Notes: generated from the sequence alone by a model not told the origin. DNA of 64,000 bases from Symbiodinium sp. CCMP2592 (GCA_905221615.1 CAJNDT010000968.1:62001-126000), one strand, 5' to 3'; shown: positions 9,601 to 16,850, numbered from the stretch's first letter. Program-made: numbers and translations.

Positions 9601-12600
9601 TGATTCCAATCAGGGGGGCCCTGCTAGGCGAAACGAGTGGTGGACGGGCAAAACAATCTTCTCTATCATGCCAACGACGGCAGACGACTTTAAGCTCGCT
9701 GCTGCCGCCCGAAAGGGCAGGCCGATGAGAAGCAAATCAGACGCTAAGCGCGAAGCTAAGCAGTCTAGATTTAAGAGCACTGATACGATCATCAAGGAAC
9801 CCGTCCCCGCTATGACTAAGCCTGTCAACGTTGTGACGTATGACATGAAGGACTTCCTGGTCTCCTGTGTCGACAAGTACTGTGAATTAGCTAAAGTTTC
9901 ACGTGATTCCCTGAAGTTTGCAGCTACGCCGTTTCATGAGAACAGAGTAGCCAAACCTGCGGAAGGCAACGAACCCCAGGGGAGGTTGCAACCGATTGCC
10001 AGTCGGGTCCTCATGAAGGTATTGTTTGCAGCAAGGATGGCAAGGTGGGACTTACTTCGGTGTACCCAGTCGCTCGCTTCCAGGGTCACGAAGTGGTCAA
10101 GAGACTGCGATGTCGGTTTACATCGGCTGATCTGCTACATCAATTCGAGCTTGGACATCACGATGCAGGGTTTTATTGGCGATAAGATTTCGGACTGTAA
10201 GTTGTGGCTCTTCTGTGACGCTGATTGGGCAGGAGAATTTGATTCCAAATCCACATCAGGATGCGCACTGTTCTTGGTTGGGCCCAACACTTACTACCCG
10301 TTGAACGCTTTTTCAAAGAAACAAACCAGCATCACGACGTCTAGCACCGAAAGTGAAGTGGTTTCAGCGAATCACGGCATCAGAGCACAAGGCCTGCCTA
10401 GCTTAAGCTTGTGGTGTTACCTTTGGGGAGAGGTTACTGCTAATGCAGCCGGTCGAAAGACCAGGCCGCCGGCGGAATCACCTAAAGTCACGGAAACAAT
10501 CGTTGCAAGGATTGACCCGGAGCTTGATGCAATCAGGTATGGTGAACTCAGTCATGAAGGACGCTCTGTTGCGGATATAAATGGCTTGGATGTTCATCTT
10601 TCTGAAAAGTTTCAGGTTCAGTTCTTAGAAGATAACCAAGCTACAATCACCATCATTGCGAAAGGTGACAGTGAAAAGCTTCGTCATACCGATAGAACGC
10701 AACGACTTTCGTTTGCATGGATGAAGCAACAGTTCGAAAAGGGCCATTTCAACATGATCAATGTTGATACCAAAGAGCAGGTCGCAGACATCTTCACAAA
10801 ACCGTTTGCTGAACGTGGTAAGTGGGAACACGCGCTTAGGCTCATCAATCATGTACCTGATGCGCAGAATGCGAAGCCGGCTGAAAAGCCAGGCCGCTCT
10901 CCTACACCACACGAGGTTCAAGGCAAACGTGCTAAAGCAGCTGCTGCAATTCAGGAGGTTGAGATGGTTGCTTCAGAACTTTCCCGCCTGAAGGAGTACG
11001 GCTGTGATGCTTTGGAAAGGTTGTGTGAAGAGATTGCATCAAATCATACAGCTAGGAAATCCAAGCGACCTCGCATTGCATCAAAGAAACAAGGCTATTA
11101 TCAAGTGTACGGAACTTGGACACACGGTGGAATGCAAGGTGTTACCAGAAGCACTACTAGGTATCCCGCAGTTGCCAGGTACTTGAATGAGTTCGTGAAA
11201 GCTCATTCTCCCGACTCAGGTTTCACATGGACCTCAGTGGTGATTAGCAAGGACAACATGGCAAAAGTTCATGCTGATTCCCATAACTTAAAGGGTTCTA
11301 AGAACCTGATGGTTAGCTTTGGTGACCACAAAGGAGGTGGATTGTGGGTTGAAGATCAGACTGTTTCGGATACTAAGGCGCAGTTCCAGAAAGACGCTCA
11401 AGGACGTTTCATCAAAGGGGATGTGCATGACACCCATAGCAAACCCTTTGTCTTTGACCCAGCCAAGAAACACTGCGTGTTGCCTTATACCGGAAAACGT
11501 TTTTCTATCACCGCTTATACCTCTCGTGGTTTTCCCAAGCTTTCCACAACTGATCTTGAAACCCTCAACAAACACGGCTTTAGGCTCGGGTCTGCGGCGG
11601 CCGCTCCTGCAGACGCCCGGCTCGCGCCGAGGCCGATGGACTTTTGCAGGGTTTTGCTTGACTTTGGGAACGCTAGTGAAACCACCTTGTCAGGAAATGA
11701 TTCCTGTCGTGTTATCCCTGTCCCGAACAACCTTGAAACTATGAATCCGAAAGCTATGTCAAAAATCGCTAACAATCTTCGTGCCCTCTGCGACGAGGGG
11801 GGAAGCACTAAACCGATTCTCTACTTTGCATCGCTGCCGGACCACGAATGGAACAAATGTCTGAAATCGTTAATGTCGTTATGCCGATTAACCAAACGTC
11901 TTAGGCCCCACCTGCTGTTGGAAGCTTCAGCTAACAACGAGATGTGGTGTATGCCTGCTGTTGTGAAGTTGGCACACGATTTCGGTCTTGAGAAACACAA
12001 GAGCGGGTCGCTGATCTTTGCATCGTCTTTTCGATTGAAGCGGCTGCTGCTCGAAGCTACCCAGGACTGTGGACGACTAAGGACATCGAAAACCAAGGTT
12101 TCGGCATTGCATGCTGATTGGCAAGTGCATACCACTAAGGATAATGATGGACCTAAGGTACATGAAGGACTGGCATGCGCAGCTTTGTCATCGCTTTACT
12201 GTACAACTAAAGCCCAGCTAACGCTGAGGCCGGGTCCTAGTCCCGTGGTAGCAGCTGAGAGTAGAAGAGCGATGGCGACCTACGAAGAGCAGTTGGCCGA
12301 GTTTTGGGGCCGCCAGCTCTGGGCGGCCGTCATCAGTCACGAGTCGATAGGCTTCCAAGAGTCGATTGACGAAGGAGAGTTGCGAGCACTTTTTCAGTAC
12401 ATGCCGGTGCAAGTGGCTGCTCACAACTGCTTTGAAACGGATCGATATCCAGGGCTCAACCGAGTGGCAGCACTGACGCAGTCTGGCATGTCGCAGCCAA
12501 AGCCCGATGAAAATCGAGGCCGAAAGCGGGTGCTCATCCTCCTCTCCGACTCTACGACTGTTATCGTCGCTGGCAAGAGAACGAGGACAGACCTTTCCTC

Positions 12601-13369
12601 GGATTTGAAGGCAGCGAGCTCGGGGGTCTATCTGCAATACAGGGAGATAATTTACGAACCCCTGTGGGGCAAAACATTGTCCGAACTTCGGGAGAGGGCT
12701 CAGATCCTCTGTGACCAGACGGCTCTGCGCTACTCTGGCGACCCAGAGTTGCTGGTGGACGTGCAGATTGTCTGGATGGCGAATGAGATCGTCGGCAGAT
12801 ACGGGATATTTTGCAGCCCCGGCGTCCCGACGTGGTGGGACCATCAATCGCCCATAGAAGCCCGCGGAGATTGGCAAAAGATCTGTCGGAGAGTTTGCCA
12901 AAACCTTGAAGCGCTTGCAGACCTGCAGCGCCGTTCTCCATATGTGGGGTCCATTGTGATCTGCACAGGAATTCGCAGCTTCGTCTACGGGTTGCCAAAG
13001 CAGTTTGATGAATGCATTGCGCGATTCAAGGACGAAGCGGTCCGTAGAGGACTCGCCGCCTGTGACATCCACCCCTTCCTTGGAGATTTGGCGCTCTACA
13101 ACGACAACGTCCACTTCCGCGAAGACTCCGAGTCTCGCCGTCGCATGGTTTCCGGGCTGGCGCATATCATGCAAATTCAGATTGCTGAGAGGTATGCTGC
13201 CAGGGCCATCGCCAAGATGGGAGAGGATGCCTTCAAGTCGCTGCTCGCTGAGAATTATTTTGATTCTCGAGGACGCTACGCCATTGATAATCAGGTGTTA
13301 CAGATTACTCTGGCGAAGATGTCTAGGAGCAAACAAGTGAAGGCGGAGCCAACGGAGGAGGATCCGTGA
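6662..13369 (+). CDS. pol: Pol polyprotein: integrase, reverse transcriptase, RNase H, 2OG oxygenase-like and SGNH-like domains
   Basis: Residues are counted from the GTG at 6884. No good ATG exists, so expression by -1 frameshift from gag is preferred. Zinc-binding HH-CC region at about 75-100. Integrase core Asp126 (TIDHL), Asp188 (SDNAPEL) and Glu219. RT contains DARQAYTQALFKG and the catalytic YVDD at 775-778. RNase H has Asp1112 (FCDADWAGE), Glu1156 (TESE), Asp1250 (EDNQATI) and the copia signature ADIFTKPF near 1301. Beyond it, where copia proteins normally end, are about 850 more residues. One domain near 1400-1555 has His1463-x-Asp1465, GGGLWVED, His1530 and Arg1539, as in 2-oxoglutarate/Fe(II) oxygenases. 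One near 1880-2100 has LLSDST, WMANEI and DNVHF, as in SGNH hydrolases. The ORF ends at a TGA, after which the frame stays open. Catalytic copia residues are all present. Confidence 0.9.
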   Translation, partial: PVESRPRGPAGDERVVHSDSEIEEAINAAPPIAIKPKDLAKPGWITSSEIAASKIIIGHRPKALRVPAPRHPRFVLRTTWIYKDSAWSKIEDSVDIRSLRVKNQKIDGSPILSITAFKRPEDDPLIEPDSDKEEDEGKEISQEARLRAEAESIHHQFCHRPKNPFCKVCQKAKMLSPQARRKGGSSTIHSEKYGDHVTIDHLVTRDLRDFGFQDERVALVIKDVFSQFRYVYPSATKSTEQVHEDLLHFFGTQDEVGVIYSDNAPELGAAVKELRCRHNTSREYVDETKAVIEREIRTVLEGTRSNLEQAGLPERFWPLAAQHHSIALNLTKRVDTGEIPWEARFGESFAGLIVPFGAKVLYWHNPKQNVPETSKFSSTGVEGIFLGYHIQPGFVWKKEYLIAPVKDAQFAIEDGNLKVIRAKRVELIEGSFEFPLQSGRIKDREAHEVPLLDDQNIHASDEEKERGLREAGELLDEIGLSEPEPDDDQSPPKGEAAPRPSEPSSSSKGDLFDPTKYPDGRPVPAGYNWDGVRLVRNKKGSKRPPDVPSEFWHMYSAQQRKEEIERWEKKVAREEARLKEEREKEAPAMPVLLGHREPHRPRTPEDGKRLHGLFLDKLEETCEDLFAVVAKLINQNDVARNPEAQAAMDKEWKKLLDKGCWLEKQVREYDDVLSETKAKGEKAHFGNVFEICSLKGSELQDGNPLKYYKGRSVFQGNQVRDENADHAIFAELGSSPASMEAGKIIDVFGSQPGYAKQQADARQAYTQALFKGIATWVRLPKNRRPPEWRNFRDPVCPLRLALYGHPDSGGIWERHCTAQLKSIGWIPVLPDIWQSIFYHPELDLLLVVYVDDFKMAGPKDNLAKGWEGIGKVLDMDPSEPFGRYFGCNHREQNGVMLDRSAHPFAYVFDKKIAAPAAGGNSRPSRTEDYWEVDPDAALAIRHHRYPRKRLYVPSEDDMRQFPTLGTERITEFENGDQIQDDSNQGGPARRNEWWTGKTIFSIMPTTADDFKLAAAARKGRPMRSKSDAKREAKQSRFKSTDTIIKEPVPAMTKPVNVVTYDMKDFLVSCVDKYCELAKVSRDSLKFAATPFHENRVAKPAEGNEPQGRLQPIASRVLMKVLFAARMARWDLLRCTQSLASRVTKWSRDCDVGLHRLICYINSSLDITMQGFIGDKISDCKLWLFCDADWAGEFDSKSTSGCALFLVGPNTYYPLNAFSKKQTSITTSSTESEVVSANHGIRAQGLPSLSLWCYLWGEVTANAAGRKTRPPAESPKVTETIVARIDPELDAIRYGELSHEGRSVADINGLDVHLSEKFQVQFLEDNQATITIIAKGDSEKLRHTDRTQRLSFAWMKQQFEKGHFNMINVDTKEQVADIFTKPFAERGKWEHALRLINHVPDAQNAKPAEKPGRSPTPHEVQGKRAKAAAAIQEVEMVASELSRLKEYGCDALERLCEEIASNHTARKSKRPRIASKKQGYYQVYGTWTHGGMQGVTRSTTRYPAVARYLNEFVKAHSPDSGFTWTSVVISKDNMAKVHADSHNLKGSKNLMVSFGDHKGGGLWVEDQTVSDTKAQFQKDAQGRFIKGDVHDTHSKPFVFDPAKKHCVLPYTGKRFSITAYTSRGFPKLSTTDLETLNKHGFRLGSAAAAPADARLAPRPMDFCRVLLDFGNASETTLSGNDSCRVIPVPNNLETMNPKAMSKIANNLRALCDEGGSTKPILYFASLPDHEWNKCLKSLMSLCRLTKRLRPHLLLEASANNEMWCMPAVVKLAHDFGLEKHKSGSLIFASSFRLKRLLLEATQDCGRLRTSKTKVSALHADWQVHTTKDNDGPKVHEGLACAALSSLYCTTKAQLTLRPGPSPVVAAESRRAMATYEEQLAEFWGRQLWAAVISHESIGFQESIDEGELRALFQYMPVQVAAHNCFETDRYPGLNRVAALTQSGMSQPKPDENRGRKRVLILLSDSTTVIVAGKRTRTDLSSDLKAASSGVYLQYREIIYEPLWGKTLSELRERAQILCDQTALRYSGDPELLVDVQIVWMANEIVGRYGIFCSPGVPTWWDHQSPIEARGDWQKICRRVCQNLEALADLQRRSPYVGSIVICTGIRSFVYGLPKQFDECIARFKDEAVRRGLAACDIHPFLGDLALYNDNVHFREDSESRRRMVSGLAHIMQIQIAERYAARAIAKMGEDAFKSLLAENYFDSRGRYAIDNQVLQITLAKMSRSKQVKAEPTEEDP
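11090..11560 (+). other. 2-oxoglutarate/Fe(II) dioxygenase-like domain inside Pol
   Basis: The order is KVHADSHN (HxD metal ligands at 11270-11278), FGDHKGGGLWVED (the small-Gly-Gly-Leu strand common in this fold), and KKHCVLPYTGKRFSI (distal His at 11471, 2OG-binding Arg at 11498). Spacing of about 67 residues from first to last His fits the double-stranded beta helix. TET/JBP-like or prolyl-hydroxylase-like substrates are both possible; substrate is unknown. Confidence 0.5.
12520..13170 (+). other. SGNH/GDSL hydrolase-like domain inside Pol
   Basis: RVLILLSDSTT (about 12526) resembles block I with the nucleophile Ser. IVWMANEIVG (about 12770) sits where block III (GxND) is expected. SIVICTGI (about 12952) is a central strand. 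LYNDNVHF (about 13096-13116) matches block V with Asp-x-x-His. Similar esterase domains are known in ORF1 of some LINEs (CR1/L2 group). No activity can be claimed. Confidence 0.45.
13367..13369 (+). other. In-frame UGA between Pol and ORF3
   Basis: TGA (context CCG TGA GAC) is the only stop between 6626 and 15200 in this frame. The 27 codons after it (13370-13450) are open and protein-like (YWEEKRDESH, then PAPEVPDFLKE) and run straight into the ORF3 ATG. It could be a recent nonsense mutation or a read-through or recoding site. Confidence 0.65.
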
Positions 13370-13450
13370 GACGATGCATACTGGGAGGAGAAGCGTGACG
13401 AAAGTCACGCCGAGCTGCCTGCGCCTGAGGTCCCCGACTTCCTCAAGGAG

Positions 13451-15202
13451 ATGAAGATTCAGAATGTCATCAGCGTCGCACCTGGTGTTTTCGCAACAGA
13501 AGAGGAGATCAATTCGCCGGAATGGAACAAAGCCCCACCTAAGGTGGAGGCCGTTACCCCGGCGAGTACTGCAGCTTCGTCTTCTGGCGATATTCGACCA
13601 ATGCCGATCGACGCATCCATTTATGGTGGAGGCATTCTGTCTGGCGACTCTGGCACCGAGCACGCTGCAAAAAGAGCTCGCCTCGCAAAGGCTGAGGCCG
13701 ACAAGCAGCGATTGACCAAGCTCGCAGTGCAGGGATCGCGCGGAATGAGGTTCATGAATGACACCTACGACTTCGCCGAGATGACTGGCATTACCCTGTA
13801 CGATTACTGGAATGAATGCCCCTCGCAAGAGGAGGCCGTCCAGTACATCGAAGTGTTCCAAAAGGACATGACTCCTGGCCTGCATTACCCCCAGTGTGAC
13901 CACAAGATGGTCACGTTTGTCACTGGGCTGATCAGGGGCAACTTCGAGAACAAGGGTAATCAATTTAAAATGCAGTCGTGGGACGGGCCGTGGGTCCTAG
14001 CCATGGAAGTGCTTGAGGTTGCCAACAGATGCAGACCTGGAAGCAACATTGGTTTAGGAATTCTCCTCGACATGATCGCCACCGACAACAAACAGCGCCT
14101 TATGTTTCGCGGACCAATGGACAGTGCTGCCGATGCAATTGGCCAACCGGCTTTTCCGGTCTACGTCGGTAGTACGCAGGGCCACTCCAGCAATCTGCAG
14201 CTCGACAATGCCTCTATTGCAAAGGCATATCTTACACTGCAGCGTTCTGAAGAGCTGGCTAACGCCGCCCGAGAGGGCAGGCCGTTGATCCCGATTGACA
14301 AGGCGCCGCCCAGACTCTATCATCGCACAACACATGATGCGGCGTATGCGATTCTGGAAGATCGTTTGTTGCCTGGTTTTGGAGGTTCTGAGAAGGCGCA
14401 TTGTTATTTTGCGCCGCTGCCGCTCGAAGAGCAAAAGGTACGTTCAGGACTTCGTGCAAACGCACCGATTGAGATCGTCTTTGACACCCGGGAGGTCCTC
14501 GAAGCTGGCTGCGACCTATTCCTTACGGAGTCTGATGGCATACTGTGCTCCGAGGCAGTCCCCGGCTCGACCATCTTGTTCATCAATGACACGCAACGCG
14601 ATGTCACACTTTGGTCCCGTGCGGGAGGCGCTGTCCCTCCTGATGAGGCGGAACAAGGTGAAAGCCCAGCTAACGCTGAGGCCGGCATCGATATCGTTCT
14701 TGATGAACCCGAGGCTGAGGAGACGACTCAGGACAATTTCGCACCGCCTATTGATGAAGAACATGGTACCCTTCCAGCTGAGGAAACATCCCTACCGCCC
14801 ATTCCAGATGTCGCTGATGTACTTGAGGGATCGTTGGCTATCACCGATGCCCCTGCAAAGGCTGACGACGATGAAGCTCCTGATGATGAGCAAATGCCCT
14901 CCGTAGAGGAGAGGCCGCTTGTTGAACCAGGCACCATCATTGCACAGCCGGGTCCTCCAATCAGGACTGTGTACATTGGTGACGGAATGGCGACAACGGT
15001 GACGCTGGATGCTGAGGGTACACCAGTTGAAGCAATCCAGGAGCCGGTGGGAAGACCAGAACCAGTACTTTATGCTGGTAGTGAGACCAAGCCATCCGCC
15101 CGTTTTTGGAGAAAATCAAATGCTACCACTGCAAAGCTGAGTGTCTTCAAGGCCAAAGGATTTGCTCTCAATGCGGAGGGCCAGTTCGACCAGGTCAATT
15201 GA
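13451..15202 (+). CDS. ORF3: protein with KptA/Tpt1-like RNA 2'-phosphotransferase (ART-fold) domain
   Basis: 583 aa from the ATG at 13451; the same frame is open back to the TGA of pol, so it may be the C-terminus of one polyprotein. Residues 1-100 are a low-complexity, basic/acidic linker. Residues 100-270 form a globular part I do not recognise. Residues about 288-388 read LYHRTTHDAAYAIL, then HCYFAPLPLEEQKV, then EIVFDTREVLEAGCDLF, SDGILCSEAVPGSTILFI. This matches the C-terminal catalytic half of KptA/Tpt1 enzymes (LYHGT, H-x-S, D-x-G-x-x-F, NGV-L-x-x-x-VP), which remove a 2'-phosphate from RNA through ADP-ribosylation. The usual N-terminal winged helix is not evident. Residues 390-583 are acidic and disordered. 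Four dispersed hairpins fall in or beside linkers. Confidence 0.75.
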   Translation: MKIQNVISVAPGVFATEEEINSPEWNKAPPKVEAVTPASTAASSSGDIRPMPIDASIYGGGILSGDSGTEHAAKRARLAKAEADKQRLTKLAVQGSRGMRFMNDTYDFAEMTGITLYDYWNECPSQEEAVQYIEVFQKDMTPGLHYPQCDHKMVTFVTGLIRGNFENKGNQFKMQSWDGPWVLAMEVLEVANRCRPGSNIGLGILLDMIATDNKQRLMFRGPMDSAADAIGQPAFPVYVGSTQGHSSNLQLDNASIAKAYLTLQRSEELANAAREGRPLIPIDKAPPRLYHRTTHDAAYAILEDRLLPGFGGSEKAHCYFAPLPLEEQKVRSGLRANAPIEIVFDTREVLEAGCDLFLTESDGILCSEAVPGSTILFINDTQRDVTLWSRAGGAVPPDEAEQGESPANAEAGIDIVLDEPEAEETTQDNFAPPIDEEHGTLPAEETSLPPIPDVADVLEGSLAITDAPAKADDDEAPDDEQMPSVEERPLVEPGTIIAQPGPPIRTVYIGDGMATTVTLDAEGTPVEAIQEPVGRPEPVLYAGSETKPSARFWRKSNATTAKLSVFKAKGFALNAEGQFDQVN

Positions 15203-16191
15203 AGGCACAGGGCAGACGGACGCTGTTGGCACGTGGGCGTGAAGCTCTGCTTCAGGAGATGGGTGATGCCGCTGAACGAGTGGGAGTGAGGCCAAGCCTT
15301 CAAAGCGCATCGAAAGATGTCGCCGGCCGTGGCATGAACTCCTTAGAAGGCGAGGTTATTCGGAAAGCCAAAGTGGCAAAGCAGAGAGCCGTGAAAAAGG
15401 GCTACACTGATTGCGTAGCGAGGTTCAATCATGACAATGAATACGCAATTTCAATGGCCAAAGAGGGATACACACGCAGAACGATCCGTGCCCTCGACTG
15501 CCTCTGCTTCGCCTACCTTCCGAACCCTGGCCGCACTCGATCGCAACGCATGCTGGCTATTGGATCCTCCAGAGCGGCGAGTTCCACGCACCAGACCCGC
15601 ACGGACGAGGTTCCAGAGTGTCGTATCGTTTTCTTTACCGGAGACGATGGCATTGGCGGTAAGTTGTGCGCAGCGGGACTAACGTCCACGCCGGAGGATA
15701 CGCCAGTAGCATTTACATGGTACGGAGCCATCCTTTCGTTCCAAGATTTCGCTCACAACATCGCCAAGCAAAAGGGGGGCATCCGTCTACAGACTTTTGG
15801 CCACAGCAAGGTGGATTTCCTCAACTACGATCCCGCTGCAGTGGGTACGGACCTACAGACCGTTTTGGCAAAGGACCTACCCTTCATGGTGGAGACGGTT
15901 GAGGAAACCATCAAGAAGGCCAATCAAAGTCGTGCTGCCCAGCCGAAGTATGCCCAGCAGCATCCGCCAGGTGGTGGCAAGGGCTCTACATATGCCCGAG
16001 CAGCAGAGAAGGGAAAAGGCAAAAGCCCGGCTAACGCCGAGGCCGCCGATCGCACCAACCGCGACTGGGACTGGGATAATCAATCCTGGTGGCAGAACTG
16101 GTCTTCGTCATCCTGGGGAACATGGAGCGGCCAGAACTGGGACAACCAGGACTGGCGTGAGTGGCGCAATCGCGGATGGCGTTGGAACTAA
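15106..16191 (+). CDS. ORF4: zinc-ribbon protein with Trp-rich tail
   Basis: The frame is open from 15085 and lies -1 relative to ORF3, overlapping it by about 100 bp. There is no ATG at the start (TTG at 15106; the next ATG is far inside), which suggests a frameshift fusion or an indel. The N-terminus CYHCKAECLQGQRICSQCGG is a clear C-x2-C...C-x2-C zinc ribbon. The middle (residues about 60-270) is unrecognised, with IVFFTGDDGIGG and VAFTWYGAILSFQDF. The last 45 residues contain 12 Trp among Asn, Asp, Gln and Arg (WDWDNQSWWQNW onward). A dispersed hairpin lies at 16025-16045 just before the tail. Function unknown; nucleic-acid binding is a guess from zinc ribbon plus aromatic tail. Confidence 0.7.
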   Translation: MEKIKCYHCKAECLQGQRICSQCGGPVRPGQLKAQGRRTLLARGREALLQEMGDAAERVGVRPSLQSASKDVAGRGMNSLEGEVIRKAKVAKQRAVKKGYTDCVARFNHDNEYAISMAKEGYTRRTIRALDCLCFAYLPNPGRTRSQRMLAIGSSRAASSTHQTRTDEVPECRIVFFTGDDGIGGKLCAAGLTSTPEDTPVAFTWYGAILSFQDFAHNIAKQKGGIRLQTFGHSKVDFLNYDPAAVGTDLQTVLAKDLPFMVETVEETIKKANQSRAAQPKYAQQHPPGGGKGSTYARAAEKGKGKSPANAEAADRTNRDWDWDNQSWWQNWSSSSWGTWSGQNWDNQDWREWRNRGWRWN

Positions 16192-16505
16192 TAAGCCGAC
16201 CCAGTAGTCTGATTCTTTCGAGCAAGAGGGACGTTCACCCGGCCTGTGATATTTTTCAAGTGGCTGTGCGGCGAACTCCTATCATCCTTGCTCCACGCTG
16301 AAACCAGCGTCTTGCATTTGAAGAAAAGCTTGCATGCAGTTTTTCGCACCCTTCCTCGAGGCACACGATAGTCACATGTACTTTTGCTGAACTGATGACG
16401 CGGGAGGCAACTCCACGCCGATCGTCAAACTCCGAGCCGAAGCGCTCTTCCACCTGCAGGCGAAGGTATGCTGTGTTTTTGGATGCAGTGACCGTGCCTT
16501 TAGGT
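16192..16505 (+). other. 3' untranslated region of the retrotransposon
   Basis: Between the ORF4 stop and the purine tract. No motif or conserved ORF was seen. The short antisense ORF at 16256-16453 has no recognisable features. Confidence 0.6.
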
Positions 16506-16513
16506 GAGGGGGG
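16506..16513 (+). promoter_or_regulatory. Polypurine tract
   Basis: GAGGGGGG lies directly against the 3' LTR, the expected primer for plus-strand DNA synthesis. Confidence 0.75.
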
Positions 16514-16664
16514 TGTAGTTTTGCATCGCAGCTTGCGTAGGAGTTTGTATGGTCGTGTACAGTCATCATGTTGTGTACTATATACCGCTGACTATTGTGC
16601 CCAAGCCCTCTGAGTAAAAGAGTCTTAGCTCGCTCATGGCTTAACGGTTTTGGTGTATTCTATA
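16514..16664 (+). repeat. 3' LTR
   Basis: Identical copy of 3300-3450, followed by the TACAT target duplication at 16665-16669. Confidence 0.92.
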
Positions 16665-16741
16665 TACATGTCCTTAGTGGCGCTTTGCAAGGAAGAACCC
16701 GCTCACGGTGGATGGGTGTTCTGAAGGCCATTTCCGGGTAT

Positions 16742-16850
16742 ACGGTTTGGTGTTCGGGATTTTGGCCCGAAACGAAAGCCCCAAGGTCCCAGGATCGGAA
16801 CTCCAAGTCCCGACCTCCCGGAAAGCACCCGGCCCCAAAGCCCAAACCGT
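16742..16850. repeat. Imperfect foldback sequence
   Basis: ACGGTTTGG at the left end pairs with CCAAACCGT at the right end, with further partial pairing inside. No coding content. Confidence 0.4.

Larger units (their letters stand above)
5320..16045 (+). repeat. Family of 19 dispersed sense-strand hairpins in the retrotransposon coding region
   Basis: Form: GCC, S, three stem bases, loop of 4-5, three complementary bases, the complement of S, bulged A, GGC, then CG (21-22 nt). Starts: 5320, 5643, 6672, 7091, 8130, 9410, 9704, 10448, 10876, 11615, 12212, 12502, 13532, 13818, 14264, 14664, 14896, 16025; 12309 is a variant with a bulged G. 6672 bulges C. Inner stem pairs vary together: CTC/GAG, TCC/GGA, GGC/GCC, ACC/GGT, GAG/CTC, CCC/GGG, GTC/GAC, GCT/AGC, AGC/GCT, GAT/ATC, CAC/GTG. 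S is C with G, or G with C. Loops are often GNRA (GAAA, GAGA, GCAA); TAAC occurs three times. None was found in reverse orientation or outside the element. Most sit between protein domains. Confidence 0.85.
3300..16664 (+). mobile_element. Complete Ty1/copia LTR retrotransposon with extra C-terminal domains
   Basis: Both 151-bp LTRs (3300-3450 and 16514-16664) appear identical base for base. They are flanked by the 5-bp target duplication TACAT (3295-3299 and 16665-16669), which fixes the ends exactly. LTR ends are TG...TA instead of TG...CA. A primer-binding-like site follows the 5' LTR and a purine tract precedes the 3' LTR. The domain order protease, integrase, RT, RNase H is that of Ty1/copia (Pseudoviridae). 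At 13.4 kb it is more than twice the usual copia length. The excess encodes an oxygenase-like, an SGNH-like and a KptA-like domain and a zinc-ribbon ORF. Identical LTRs imply a very recent insertion. Confidence 0.93.

Noticed and set aside
12218..13174. 318-aa antisense ORF within pol
   Set aside because: It lies opposite the SGNH-like domain, with no recognisable motif; a shadow of GC-rich coding sequence.
13670..13700. Possible extra hairpin ending GAGGCCG
   Set aside because: The left arm does not match; it may be a decayed copy but cannot be supported.
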